Shown piece by piece: positions 18,994 to 27,912 of a stretch of DNA of 64,000 nt. Source of the DNA: an uncultured Rikenellaceae bacterium (GTDB lineage: Bacteria; Bacteroidota; Bacteroidia; Bacteroidales; Rikenellaceae); NCBI GenBank assembly GCA_910577285.1, contig CAJTLO010000003.1:225439-289438 (forward strand), in the 5' to 3' direction. Both the position numbers and the translations under genes were made by a program. The notes under the pieces are model-generated. The model ran no database searches. It was not told the DNA's origin and saw only the letters and a program-made list of their open reading frames with translations. Each line of letters starts with the position of its first letter. Position 1 is the stretch's first letter.

Positions 18994-19494
18994 ATGGACA
19001 TGACTTTTGCCGACTGCCTCCGGGTGGGGCACGGTTACGACGTACACGCCCTGGCGCCGGGGCTGCGGCTGCGGCTCTGCGGGGTCGATCTGGAACACGA
19101 CAAGGGATGCGTGGCGCACTCCGACGGCGATGTGGCCGTGCATGCGCTGTGCGACGCCCTGTTGGGGGCTGCGGCGCTGGGCGACATCGGGCTTCACTTT
19201 CCCGATACGGCTGCGGAGTACGCCGGCATCGACAGCATGGTGCTGCTGGAGCGTTGCATGGCGATGCTGGCCCGGGAGGGGTTCGGCGTGGTGAATGCCG
19301 ACGTCACCGTGGCCATGCAGCGTCCCCGGTTGCGGCCCCACATCGACGCCATGCGCCGGAGGCTGGCCGCGGCATTGGGAGTGGAGCTCTCCCGGGTATC
19401 GGTCAAGGCGACCACCACCGAGCGGCTCGGTTTCGTGGGCCGCGAAGAGGGGGTGGAGGCCAATGCCGTGGTGCTGATCGCCCGGCGGGGGTAA
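18994..19494 (+). CDS. ispF: 2-C-methyl-D-erythritol 2,4-cyclodiphosphate synthase
   Basis: Catalyses the cyclising step of the MEP isoprenoid pathway, releasing CMP. The 166-residue product has the zinc-binding GHGYDVHAL (Asp16, His18), AHSDGDVAVHALCDALLGA, and the CDP-binding stretch KATTTERLGFVGREEG. All family landmarks are present. Two ATGs, 18994 and 19000, are equally plausible; the first is given. Upstream is GTAACTTGCAAT, a weak version of the local promoter consensus. It feeds precursor to the polyprenyl synthase at 12221 and to undecaprenyl carriers. Confidence 0.95.
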   Translation: MDMTFADCLRVGHGYDVHALAPGLRLRLCGVDLEHDKGCVAHSDGDVAVHALCDALLGAAALGDIGLHFPDTAAEYAGIDSMVLLERCMAMLAREGFGVVNADVTVAMQRPRLRPHIDAMRRRLAAALGVELSRVSVKATTTERLGFVGREEGVEANAVVLIARRG

Positions 19495-19789
19495 GACCCG
19501 GCCGCCGTGGTCGCGCGGGAGCGGTTTTCCGCTTCCGTTGCGCTTTGCTATTCTTGGAGTCGTACCGTATCGGGGACCGCCGGCTCTGGCCGGGCGGCTT
19601 CTTGTCCGTGATGTTTCGTTCTGCGGCCCTCCCTCCCGCGACTTCTCGTCCGGCGGGTATTCTTGCTGCCGGTTCTTTACGGTCGGCCTTTTTTCTGCCG
19701 GCCCTTTTTCGGCGGATTTTCATCTGCCAGCTGCCGCCTTTCTCGCACGGGGCCGTGCCCGGCGAAGGCCGTGGGGCCGCCGGGCGCAG

Positions 19790-21250
19790 TCATTCGATCC
19801 GTTCGCCCTCCCTGTCGATGAAATAGGACGTGTCGCCGGTGCGGACCAGGGCGCGGCCGCCGCTGAAGGAGAACCCTTCGTCGTAGCGCAGCTCCGTCAG
19901 AGGACGTCCGGTCGGATCGATGAATCCGAATCGGTTCCTGCGCCGGACCAGCAGCGCACCCTCTGCGGGCGGGGCCATCCAGTCGTAGCCGGAGGCGGTC
20001 AGCCGTTTGCCGCACCGGTCGTAGAGGTGCCATTCCCCTTCGGCGCACGCCGCCGCCACATTCCATTCGCCGTACCACTCCAGAGCTTCGAAGCGAGGCT
20101 CCATCACGTAGTTGCCGCTGCGGTCGAGCAACCCGTATCCGCTTTTGCATGCCACGGCGGCGCGACCCTCGTGAAAATCGCCTGCCGAGGTGAATTGCGG
20201 GGCGGTCAGCGGCCGGAGTGCCGTGTCGGCATATCCCCACCTGTCGCCTTTGCGGTATCGTACGACGGTGTCGGCCGGGCGGCCGATGTAGTCGCATCGC
20301 CCGGCGTCGAGGAGTTCCGGTTGGGGAGCGGAGGTTTCCACCGCGGTGTAGAGTACGGTGATGTCACGGGCCGTGGCGGCGGGTGTTTCCGTTGGCATCA
20401 GGGCCGCCAGCAGGGGCAGCGGGACGAAGGCCAGGGTACTCAGCGAGTCGAGCAAGGCGGCGGTTTCTTCCGGTCCCGGTGGGCGATGGGGCGGCAGGAG
20501 GCCGCTTCCGGCTGCGGCCGCAGCAGCGGCGCGTGCCAGGGGAACGTTCCGGTCGAATTCGGCTTGCGTGAGGAGTGCCGTCAACCAGGCGTGGGTTGTC
20601 GGGGAGCTCCATAAGGCGTGGAAAAGGGGCGGTATGCAGCCCGAAACGTAGACGGCGAGCGACAGCCTCAGCAGGGCCGTGCGGTCGTTGCATGCGTCGC
20701 GGGCGTGGCTGTGGAGGCAGCGGACGGCCGTGGGGCGGGAGTCGGGCGTAACGAGGATGTTGCCGGCTTTCAGGTGTCCGTGGATATACCCCTCGGCATC
20801 GAAGGTGCGATACATCGCGGCCAGTCCCTCCAGCAGTCGGCGCAGGGCGGATGCACCGGACCTGTCGAGCCGGGTGCGGACGAAATCGGAGAGTCGCATG
20901 CCTCCTGCGGGAAGCCGTTCGAGCAGCAGGTCGGTGCGCAGCGGGGTACCCGTGCCGTCGAAGACCGTCATCTCCTCCCGCAGGTATCGGCAGGGGGCGA
21001 GGAAGGCGCTCTGTGCTGCTCCCGGTAGCGGTCCGGGCGAGAGGGGGAGGAGGTCGGCCGCGCCCAGGGGAAACCGCAGCAGGCAGGGCGCACCGTTCAC
21101 CGTCGCCTCGAAGTCGGCGCTGTCCGACGACACCGTGAAACGGGGCATCCCCCGGGCGTCCGTGAGCGGGACGATATCGACGAGGGTGCGGAACCTTCCC
21201 TGCGGGTGGAGCAGGCTTTCGATGATGGCGGAGAGGGCGGGAGCGTTCAT
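19790..21250 (-). CDS. Pseudokinase-like protein with WG repeats
   Basis: A 486-residue protein, third gene of the triad. Its N-terminus (HPQGRFRTL) matches that of the kinase encoded at 22092-23417 (NPQGRFRTL), so the two are paralogues. The kinase core has decayed: the catalytic loop reads HGHLKAGN (157-164) with His159 in place of the catalytic Asp, the Lys position appears to be Arg59 (CLLRF), and no DFG-like motif follows. From about residue 345 to the end there are about four WG-type beta repeats (GDRWGYADTALRPL, SGYGLLDRSGNYVMEPRFE, RNRFGFIDPTGRPLTELRYD, TSYFIDREGERIE). The start overlaps the vWA stop by 4 bp (ATGA). I infer a scaffold or sensor role; it is unlikely to phosphorylate. 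Confidence 0.75.
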   Translation of the reverse strand: MNAPALSAIIESLLHPQGRFRTLVDIVPLTDARGMPRFTVSSDSADFEATVNGAPCLLRFPLGAADLLPLSPGPLPGAAQSAFLAPCRYLREEMTVFDGTGTPLRTDLLLERLPAGGMRLSDFVRTRLDRSGASALRRLLEGLAAMYRTFDAEGYIHGHLKAGNILVTPDSRPTAVRCLHSHARDACNDRTALLRLSLAVYVSGCIPPLFHALWSSPTTHAWLTALLTQAEFDRNVPLARAAAAAAAGSGLLPPHRPPGPEETAALLDSLSTLAFVPLPLLAALMPTETPAATARDITVLYTAVETSAPQPELLDAGRCDYIGRPADTVVRYRKGDRWGYADTALRPLTAPQFTSAGDFHEGRAAVACKSGYGLLDRSGNYVMEPRFEALEWYGEWNVAAACAEGEWHLYDRCGKRLTASGYDWMAPPAEGALLVRRRNRFGFIDPTGRPLTELRYDEGFSFSGGRALVRTGDTSYFIDREGERIE

Positions 21251-22110
21251 ATCACGAACGAGGAGCTGGCCGTGCCGATGGTCAGCATGTTGAAGAGCTC
21301 CTCGACCGAACAGTTGTAACCGATGGCCCGGAACGGAGGACACGCTCCGGGATGCAGAGCCAGGATCAGTTCGTCGTAGCAGGGCGGCAGCACGCTGGAG
21401 AGGTCGTAGAGCAGCTCGGCATACCGGATGCGGGGGAGTTCCGTGCGGTCGGAGGGAAAGAGCTGCGGGGCGGCTTCCGCATCCCGTCCGGCCAGGTGGA
21501 TGTTGAACAGCAGGGCATTGCCGTCGCGTGTGGCGGCGCTGCGTATCCGGGCGGCCTGGGCGAGGAGCATCCCGGGGTCGGCATCGGAGGCTTCGCCGTC
21601 GGTGATGTTGAGGACGATGGGCGGGAAGCTGTCGCGGTTGCGGGGCGCGGCGCACCAGGCCGTTGTCAGTGCGGCGGCTTCGGCCAGCGCTCCGCACATG
21701 GGGGTGTCGCCCGTGGCCTGCGGTGCGATCCATTGCCGTTGGTCGTACTCGACGATCGTCGTCCGGCCGCCGGGCAGGGTGCGCACGAGGCGACGCGGCT
21801 GCGAGGGTACCGATTGCCGGGCCAGCTCGTCGATGCCGGCGAAACGTTCCTTTCCGCCGGCCGGAAGCAGGGGATGTACCCCTTCGCCGGAGTAGCCGAT
21901 GACGGCGATGTCGAAATAGTCCTTCAGACCGTCGTCGCGGCGCGAGCGGTTGATGAGCTCGCTCAGAAGCATGTTGATGATGCAGGCGACCGCATCGGCT
22001 TTCCGCATGAGCGTACCGCCCAGCAGACACTCTTCGGCCATGGAGCCGGAGCGGTCGCAGAGGATGATGAACGCGGTGCGGTGTTCTCTGCTTATTTTCG
22101 CGTGGTACAT
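21247..22110 (-). CDS. vWA-domain protein with complete MIDAS (TerY-like)
   Basis: A 287-residue von Willebrand factor A protein. The metal-ion-dependent adhesion site is complete: DRSGS (Asp19, Ser21, Ser23), Thr136 in GDTPMCGAL and Asp171 in NITDGEASD. No signal peptide or membrane helix is visible, so it is probably cytoplasmic, like the TerY proteins found with kinases in tellurite-type and other signalling modules. It lies between two kinase-fold genes, overlapping the upstream one by 19 bp and the downstream one by 4 bp, so all three should be made from one mRNA at linked levels. The partner is inferred to be a phosphorylated kinase domain or WG protein. Confidence 0.8.
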   Translation of the reverse strand: MYHAKISREHRTAFIILCDRSGSMAEECLLGGTLMRKADAVACIINMLLSELINRSRRDDGLKDYFDIAVIGYSGEGVHPLLPAGGKERFAGIDELARQSVPSQPRRLVRTLPGGRTTIVEYDQRQWIAPQATGDTPMCGALAEAAALTTAWCAAPRNRDSFPPIVLNITDGEASDADPGMLLAQAARIRSAATRDGNALLFNIHLAGRDAEAAPQLFPSDRTELPRIRYAELLYDLSSVLPPCYDELILALHPGACPPFRAIGYNCSVEELFNMLTIGTASSSFVI

Positions 22111-23417
22111 CGTATCGGTTTTTTCGTTGTTGCCTGTTTCGTTTCCCCGCTTGTCGAGGGCCTCCGGCGGGGCTCGTCCTGCCGTTCCCGCCTGAGGGAG
22201 GGCTGCGGGGCGGAGGTTGCGGGCGGTTCGACCGGACTGCCGGAACGGTCGATGTGGATCCATCGGGTGCCGCAGCGCACCGCCGCCGCTCCGTTGCGGA
22301 ACGGTTTCAGATGGTCGTAACGGCTTCCGTTGATGACCGTGCGGCCCGTGGGGTCGATGAAATGCCGGAAGCCGCCGAGCTCCACGATCGCGATGCCTTC
22401 GGTAAACTGCAGGGCGGAGTCGAACAACGGTGGGATGACCTCTGTCCCCTCGCTCTCGTATCCCCAGACTCCCCCGCGGACGAAGGGTTCCGGAGCGGTC
22501 CGGGCGGCGGCTTTTCTGCCGTCTCCCGCGGCGTGGCGGATGATCCCGCCCAGCTCCTGGAGCTCGGGTACGGGCGAGAGCAGGAGGGAGAGGAGGCGGT
22601 AGGTGATCGCATCGCCCCGCTTCGCTGCGGCCGTCAGGGCTTCGGTATAGGTGGCCGAACGGTGTGCGAAGAGTGCCGCCGGGTCGAAGAGCGGGTGGTC
22701 CGAAAGATCGGTTCCGTGGGCGAGTGCCGGGTCGGCCGCCAGGGTGTGTAGCGTGGCCGAAAGGAGTGCGATGGGGTAGTCGTCGACGGCCTTGCAGACA
22801 AAAGAGGCGTCGCGGGCCGGGTGGTTGAACTGGGGAGTGCCCGTTTCGGGATGCTTCGGGAGGGGAACTCCGGGAATGAACATGGCGTCGTAGTCGAGCA
22901 GCCGCAGGGAGCCCGAGGGCTCCACGACGAGGTTCTCCGGTTTCAGGTCGCCGTGGGCCCAGGGCATGGCGAGCAGCCGGGCCGCCATCGCGTCGAAGTT
23001 GCGGGAGAGCTCTGCGAGGCGTTGTCCGTTTCCCTCGTGCAGCGCCTTGCGCACGGCACGACCCAGAGAAACGCCCTCGGCCCACGGCGTCAGCAGGACG
23101 TCGTACCAGTCGCCGCTGCCGTCCATGCCGTACACGTAGAGCTCCCGGGGTAGGTAGCGGGTTTCGTAGAGCAGCGGGAAGCGGTGGGTGGCGAGGTGGT
23201 CGTAAAGGGCATCGTTGCGTTTGCCGGGGCGGATGTAGCATTTCAGCGCATGGGGCCTTCCCCCGAGCATGATTCTGAAGACCGCCGCGTGGCCGCCTGC
23301 GGCGAGCCGGGGCTCCCCGTAGGCATTGTGTTCGCAGACCGGTTCGCCGAGGGTACGGAAACGGCCCTGAGGGTTGCAAACGCTTTCGGCGTACTGGGAT
23401 ATGGTCGGAATGGGCAT
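22092..23417 (-). CDS. Ser/Thr protein kinase-like protein with C-terminal WG repeats
   Basis: A 441-residue protein. The N-terminal kinase fold has a glycine-containing loop (AAGGHAAVFR, 39-48), a VAIK-type lysine in HALKCY (Lys59), a catalytic loop HGDLKPENLVV (155-165; Asp157, Lys159, Asn162) and DYD (175-177) for DFG, so it is probably active. The activation-segment end GTPQFNHPARD (193 on) also fits. Residues about 318-400 contain two WG-type repeats (GVWGYESEGTEVIPPLFD, HFIDPTGRTVINGSRYDHL). The tail is basic and disordered-looking. It is first in the triad; no PP2C phosphatase gene is adjacent. Substrate and signal are unknown. Confidence 0.8.
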   Translation of the reverse strand: MPIPTISQYAESVCNPQGRFRTLGEPVCEHNAYGEPRLAAGGHAAVFRIMLGGRPHALKCYIRPGKRNDALYDHLATHRFPLLYETRYLPRELYVYGMDGSGDWYDVLLTPWAEGVSLGRAVRKALHEGNGQRLAELSRNFDAMAARLLAMPWAHGDLKPENLVVEPSGSLRLLDYDAMFIPGVPLPKHPETGTPQFNHPARDASFVCKAVDDYPIALLSATLHTLAADPALAHGTDLSDHPLFDPAALFAHRSATYTEALTAAAKRGDAITYRLLSLLLSPVPELQELGGIIRHAAGDGRKAAARTAPEPFVRGGVWGYESEGTEVIPPLFDSALQFTEGIAIVELGGFRHFIDPTGRTVINGSRYDHLKPFRNGAAAVRCGTRWIHIDRSGSPVEPPATSAPQPSLRRERQDEPRRRPSTSGETKQATTKKPIRCTTRK

Positions 23418-23434
23418 GCGGACGAATTGTCGGG

Positions 23435-23442
23435 TAAAGATA
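23435..23442 (-). promoter_or_regulatory. Possible -7 element (TATCTTTA) for the kinase/vWA module
   Basis: The minus strand from 23442 to 23435 reads TATCTTTA, one mismatch from TAnnTTTG, 17 bp upstream of the kinase ATG. It is the only candidate in the gap shared with nadC. Confidence 0.35.
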
Positions 23443-23627
23443 TGAAAAATATTATAATGGAGTCCGATTGTGGTATTGTCGTCCTTCTCGTGTTTCCGTG
23501 CTTTGCATCGTGCGGTTGTGCGGTCGTTGCGGGCCGCTCCTCCGCCCGGAGCGGGGAGGGGGCTTCTTTCCGGCTCCGGGCCGAAGAAAAAACGGCCCTG
23601 CGGTTAGCGCGGCTCGTCGGTATTGAT

Positions 23628-23635
23628 TATTTTTG
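23628..23635 (+). promoter_or_regulatory. -7 element (TATTTTTG) for nadC
   Basis: An exact TAnnTTTG match ending 27 bp before the nadC ATG at 23663. Confidence 0.55.
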
Positions 23636-23662
23636 CAGCATGTCGAAGTAAAAAAGCATGTT

Positions 23663-24517
23663 ATGAAAAAGGAATATATTCCCTTTGTGGAGGAGCTTAT
23701 CGAGCTCGCCATTCGGGAGGACATAGGCGACGGCGACCATACCTCGCTGGCCACCATACCCGCGGATGCCCGCGGAAAGATGCAGTTGCTCGTCAAACAG
23801 GAGGGCATCATCGCCGGGATCGAAGTGGCCCGGATGGTGTTCGACAGGCTTGACGACAGCGTGGTTTTCGACGGGCGGATCGAGGACGGTGCCCGTGTGC
23901 GCAAGGGCGACATCGCTTTCTACGTGGAGGGGCGTATCCTCTCGCTCTTGCAGGCCGAGCGGATCGTCCTCAACATCATGCAGCGCATGAGCGGTGTGGC
24001 GACCCAGACGGCCGAATATGTGAAACTGCTGGAGGGAACGCGCTGCCGGGTGCTCGATACGCGCAAGACCACGCCGGGCATGCGCGTGCTCGACAAGATG
24101 GCCGTGAAGTTCGGAGGAGGCGAGAATCACCGCATGGGGCTTTTCGACATGGTGCTCCTGAAGGATAACCATATCGATTTCGCAGGCGGCATCGCCAATG
24201 CGCTGGGGGCCGTGCGCGGTTACCTGGCCGATACCGGCCGCAACCTGCCCATCGAGGTGGAGGTGCGTTCGCTGGAGGATATCGACGAAGTGTTCGCCGC
24301 CGGCGGGGCCGACCGCATCATGTTCGATAACTTCACGGTGGAGATGACGCGCGAAGGGGTGCGACGCATCGCCGGCCGCTGCGAAACGGAGTCGTCGGGC
24401 GGTATCCGTGCCGATACGATGCGGGCTTATGCCGAGTGCGGTGTGGATTACGTGTCGGTAGGGGCGCTGACCCACCAGATACGGAGCCTGGACATGAGTC
24501 TGAAGGCGTGCATGTAG
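23663..24517 (+). CDS. nadC: Nicotinate-nucleotide diphosphorylase (quinolinate phosphoribosyltransferase)
   Basis: Converts quinolinate and PRPP to nicotinate mononucleotide, CO2 and PPi in de novo NAD synthesis. The 284-residue product has the N-terminal REDIGDGDHTS, the active-site LDTRKTTPGMR, KFGGGENHRMGL, the KDNHI loop and the C-terminal ESSGGI phosphate-binding segment. I chose the ATG at 23663 (MKKEYIPFVEELIEL), which follows a promoter element; an alternative in-frame ATG lies 10 codons upstream. nadA and nadB are not in the window. Confidence 0.96.
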   Translation: MKKEYIPFVEELIELAIREDIGDGDHTSLATIPADARGKMQLLVKQEGIIAGIEVARMVFDRLDDSVVFDGRIEDGARVRKGDIAFYVEGRILSLLQAERIVLNIMQRMSGVATQTAEYVKLLEGTRCRVLDTRKTTPGMRVLDKMAVKFGGGENHRMGLFDMVLLKDNHIDFAGGIANALGAVRGYLADTGRNLPIEVEVRSLEDIDEVFAAGGADRIMFDNFTVEMTREGVRRIAGRCETESSGGIRADTMRAYAECGVDYVSVGALTHQIRSLDMSLKACM

Positions 24518-24589
24518 GGTCCGGCCGCCCGTCGGGATGCGTCGGCGGGTGCGGAACCGGAAGTTGCGAACAGAATAATCGATAATATT

Positions 24590-26779
24590 ATGGTGAAGAA
24601 ATTGGGATCGCTGTTGGGGATGGTCGCAGCCGCTTGGACGGCCTGCGCCGCCACCCCGCAGTTCACATACGAAGATATAGCTGCCGGGAAGTTCGCGCAG
24701 CGTACCGTCGCCGGGCTGCGGTCGATGGCCGACGGGGAACATTATACGGTGCTCGACAGCGGTCGGGTGGTCGTCTATTCCTATGCCGGGGGCGAGCGGC
24801 AGGGGGTGTTGGCTTCGCCGGAGGAGATCGGTGTGGCGTGGCAGCGCATCGCCGACTACCGGCTCAGCCCCGCCGAGGACAAGGTGCTGTTCCGGCTCGA
24901 CGGCAAACCCCTCTATCGGCGTTCGGCCCACTCGTCGTACGTGGTGTACGATACGAAGTCGGGTGAAACCCGGCCTCTGCATGCGAGCGACAGCCTGCGC
25001 TATGCGGTATTCTCGCCCGACGGGGAGCGCGTGGCCTTCGTGCTGCGAAACAACATCTATGTGAAGGAGCTCTCTACGGGGCGCGAAACGGCGGTCACGA
25101 CCGACGGGGTGCCCAACCATGTCATCAACGGCATGCCCGACTGGGTGTACGAGGAGGAGTGGGGCCTCGAGGATGCGCTCCGCTGGTCGCCCGACGGGAG
25201 GCGGATCGCCTACCTGCGTTTCGACGAGAGCGGGGTGCGCGATTATTCGCTCGATTTCTACGGTCCCGACGGTAGCGCTCCGGCCGACGATGCCACTTCG
25301 CCCCTCTATCCGCGGCGGTTCACCTACAAGTACCCGATGGCCGGGGAGGCCAACTCCGTGGTGTCGCTCCGTGTCTACGACCTGAAGACGGGGAAAACCG
25401 AGCGTGTGGATACCGGCCGGGAGCCCGACCAGTACGTACCTTTCTTCGGCTGGACGCCCGCGGGGGAGCTCTGCTTCTATCGGATCAACCGCCTTCAGAA
25501 CCATCTGGAGGTCTTCGTGGACAACCTCAAGGGGCGCCGGAAGATGATCTACGAGGAGCGGTCCGACAAATACATCGACAACATCGGTCCGGGGACGGTG
25601 ACCTTCCTCTCCGACAGCGACCGCTTCGTGGTGAAGAACGAAACGCGCACCGGTTTCTCGCACCTTTATATGTACAGCATGGAGAAGGGATTCCTCTATC
25701 CGTTGACCGCAGGCGAGTGGGAGGTACGCAGCCTGGTGTGCGCGACGGACGACAAGGTGTGGTTCCTCTCCAACGAAACCTCGCCGCTGCGCAACAACTT
25801 CTACGTGGTGGGGACCGACGGCAAGGGCAAACGGCGGCTCACCCGGGGGGACGGTATCCATGCCATCGCACCGAGTCAGGGATGCAAATACTATATAAGT
25901 TACTTCTCCAACTCCTCGACGCCCAACACGGTGACGCTTCACGACGGTCGGGGAAAACTGTTGCGCACGCTGGAGGAGAATGCGGCGCTGAAGGAGTATA
26001 TCGCCGGTATGGACTATCCGGTCAAGGAGTTCTTTACCTTCCCCGTCACCCGCGACGGCCGCCGGATAGAGCTCAACTGCTACATCGTGAAGCCTGCGGA
26101 TTTCGATCCCGGCAAGAGCTACCCGGTGCTCTTCACCCAGTACAGCGGACCGGCGTCGCAGCAGGTGCTCGACCGCTGGTCGGTGGATTGGGAGGATGCG
26201 CTCGTGCAACAGGGGTACCTCGTGGTGTGCATGGACCCGCGCGGCACGGGGGGCCGGGGCGAGTGGTTCAAGAAGCTGACCTACGGTCAGATGGGACTGC
26301 TCGAAACGGAAGACCAGATCGATCTGGCCCGCTACGTGGCCGGGCTGCCCTATGTGGACGCTTCGCGGCTCGGCATCTACGGCTGGAGCTACGGCGGTTT
26401 CATGTCGCTCAACTGTATCCTGAAAGGGGCCGACGTCTACCGGATGGCCATTTCGGTCGCACCGGTAACCTCGTGGCGCTATTACGATTCGGTCTATACG
26501 GAACGGGTGAACGGCCTGCCGCAGCAGAATCCCGACGGCTACGACATCCCCTCGCCCGTCTATTATGCCGACCGGTTGCAGGGAAGGCTGTTGCTGATGC
26601 ACGGCTCGGCCGACGACAATGTCCATCCGCAGAACAGTTACAGAATGGCTTACGAGCTGGTGCGGGAGGGAAAACAGTTCGATATGATGATCTATACGGA
26701 CGACAATCATTCGATGTTGCCCAACGGACATTTCAATGTAAGGCAGAAAATGGTCGATTATTGCCTCGAGAATCTTTGA
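24590..26779 (+). CDS. Dipeptidyl-peptidase IV-family serine peptidase (S9B)
   Basis: An exported peptidase that would remove N-terminal Xaa-Pro or Xaa-Ala dipeptides. The 729-residue product has a hydrophobic signal peptide (about 1-20), a beta-propeller domain of WD-like blades up to about residue 470, and an alpha/beta-hydrolase domain with catalytic Ser600 in GWSYGGFM, Asp in HGSADDNVH (675/676) and His707 in DDNHSML. The propeller carries the EE motif (YEEEWGLEDALRWSPDG) that holds the substrate amino group in this family. It is probably periplasmic and helps in protein catabolism. Followed by a strong terminator. Confidence 0.94.
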   Translation: MVKKLGSLLGMVAAAWTACAATPQFTYEDIAAGKFAQRTVAGLRSMADGEHYTVLDSGRVVVYSYAGGERQGVLASPEEIGVAWQRIADYRLSPAEDKVLFRLDGKPLYRRSAHSSYVVYDTKSGETRPLHASDSLRYAVFSPDGERVAFVLRNNIYVKELSTGRETAVTTDGVPNHVINGMPDWVYEEEWGLEDALRWSPDGRRIAYLRFDESGVRDYSLDFYGPDGSAPADDATSPLYPRRFTYKYPMAGEANSVVSLRVYDLKTGKTERVDTGREPDQYVPFFGWTPAGELCFYRINRLQNHLEVFVDNLKGRRKMIYEERSDKYIDNIGPGTVTFLSDSDRFVVKNETRTGFSHLYMYSMEKGFLYPLTAGEWEVRSLVCATDDKVWFLSNETSPLRNNFYVVGTDGKGKRRLTRGDGIHAIAPSQGCKYYISYFSNSSTPNTVTLHDGRGKLLRTLEENAALKEYIAGMDYPVKEFFTFPVTRDGRRIELNCYIVKPADFDPGKSYPVLFTQYSGPASQQVLDRWSVDWEDALVQQGYLVVCMDPRGTGGRGEWFKKLTYGQMGLLETEDQIDLARYVAGLPYVDASRLGIYGWSYGGFMSLNCILKGADVYRMAISVAPVTSWRYYDSVYTERVNGLPQQNPDGYDIPSPVYYADRLQGRLLLMHGSADDNVHPQNSYRMAYELVREGKQFDMMIYTDDNHSMLPNGHFNVRQKMVDYCLENL

Positions 26780-26810
26780 CGGGCAAAGAGTTGATTGTGA
26801 TGGAATTGAA

Positions 26811-26836
26811 TCCTTTCCGCCGACCGGCGGAAAGGA
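26811..26836 (+). terminator. Terminator of the DPP-IV gene
   Basis: A perfect 11-bp stem (26811-26821 with 26826-26836, loop GACC) followed by TTTTT, 31 bp past the stop. Confidence 0.9.
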
Positions 26837-26953
26837 TTTTTGCTCTCTTTTCATAGCCGAATGCAGGGGACGGTGCGTCTTTGGTTTAGTTTTTGCAAAA
26901 CTGATAGGCAAGAGAACAAGCAGTTTTGTTAAACCAATTAAACTATCTGAATT

Positions 26954-27820
26954 ATGAAAAGACTTTTTATCTCAGTGGCAGCCATTCTGTGTATGGCAGC
27001 TACGGCATCGGCTCAGACCCTTATCGTGGTTGAAGAGAAACCGGTTCTTACCAACAAGAAGGGAGCTCCCATTCTTCCTCAGGCAGGCGATGTGTCGATA
27101 GGCATCAGCACGACGCCGTTCTTCTCCTACCTGGGCAACATGTTCACCCGTGACGGTTCCAATACGGCACCCACGTTCAACAGCCTCGGCGCAGGTCTCA
27201 ACATGAAATTCTTTACGGCCGACAACCAGGCCATCCGTGCCGGTCTGAACGTAAACTTCGGTACTGACTACTATTATGGCAACCCCACCAGCAATACCGT
27301 GGCAGGTGCTACCGTTACCGACCGCATGGAGAAGAGCAACCAGGGCTTCGGCATCAACATCGGTTACGAGTGGAGGCGCGGTTACGGTCGTCTGCAAGGT
27401 TTCTACGGTGCTCAGTTGGCAGCATCCTACAACAACGTGACCACCCACTACAAGTACGGTAACGAGATGAACGCGACCTATCCTACCCCGTGGAGCTGGG
27501 ACTTCAACACCGGTAGCCAGGCTCAGATGGCAGAGCGTATGATCGACGTGAAAGGCGCACCGATTATCAGCGTAGGTCTGTTCGGTTTCGTGGGCGTAGA
27601 GTACTTCTTCGCACCCAAGATGTCGATCGGCGGCGAGATCGGTCTCGGCGTAGCCTATGTCAACCAGGGTGAGAGCGAATACACCGGTCAGTACTTCGAC
27701 ACCGCCAGCAACAGCGTGAAGGAGAACACCGTGAAACGTCACGACTCCACGACCCCCACCAACGGCTTCAACGTACGCACGGCGGCGCAGGGCAACATCT
27801 TCCTCTCGTTCTACTTCTGA
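26954..27820 (+). CDS. Outer-membrane beta-barrel protein
   Basis: A 288-residue exported protein. The signal peptide MKRLFISVAAILCMAATASA is followed by cleavage before QTLIVVE. The mature part has alternating hydrophobic and polar stretches with Gly, Tyr and Phe-rich strands (FFSYLGNMF, AIRAGLNVNFG, GFGINIGYEW, ISVGLFGFVGVEYFF, GNIFLSFYF) and ends in Phe, all typical of outer-membrane beta-barrels. I do not recognise a specific porin or receptor family. Codon use looks more restricted than in neighbouring genes, suggesting high expression. It has its own strong terminator and probably its own promoter in the 26837-26953 gap. Confidence 0.8.
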   Translation: MKRLFISVAAILCMAATASAQTLIVVEEKPVLTNKKGAPILPQAGDVSIGISTTPFFSYLGNMFTRDGSNTAPTFNSLGAGLNMKFFTADNQAIRAGLNVNFGTDYYYGNPTSNTVAGATVTDRMEKSNQGFGINIGYEWRRGYGRLQGFYGAQLAASYNNVTTHYKYGNEMNATYPTPWSWDFNTGSQAQMAERMIDVKGAPIISVGLFGFVGVEYFFAPKMSIGGEIGLGVAYVNQGESEYTGQYFDTASNSVKENTVKRHDSTTPTNGFNVRTAAQGNIFLSFYF

Positions 27821-27880
27821 CGACGGGAATAGCCTCCCTCGGGCCCGGCCCGAAAGAGGAGACGGTTTATACGAAGAACG

Positions 27881-27907
27881 ATCCGGACGGCAATGTGCCG
27901 TCCGGAT
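27881..27907 (+). terminator. Terminator of the outer-membrane protein gene
   Basis: A perfect 11-bp stem (27881-27891 with 27897-27907, loop AATGT) followed by TTTTTT, 60 bp past the stop. Confidence 0.92.
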
Positions 27908-27912
27908 TTTTT

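Noticed and set aside
23627..26911. 1094-residue open frame opposite nadC and the DPP-IV gene
   Set aside because: Antisense frame over two intact genes; the translated text is arginine- and histidine-rich without any motif.
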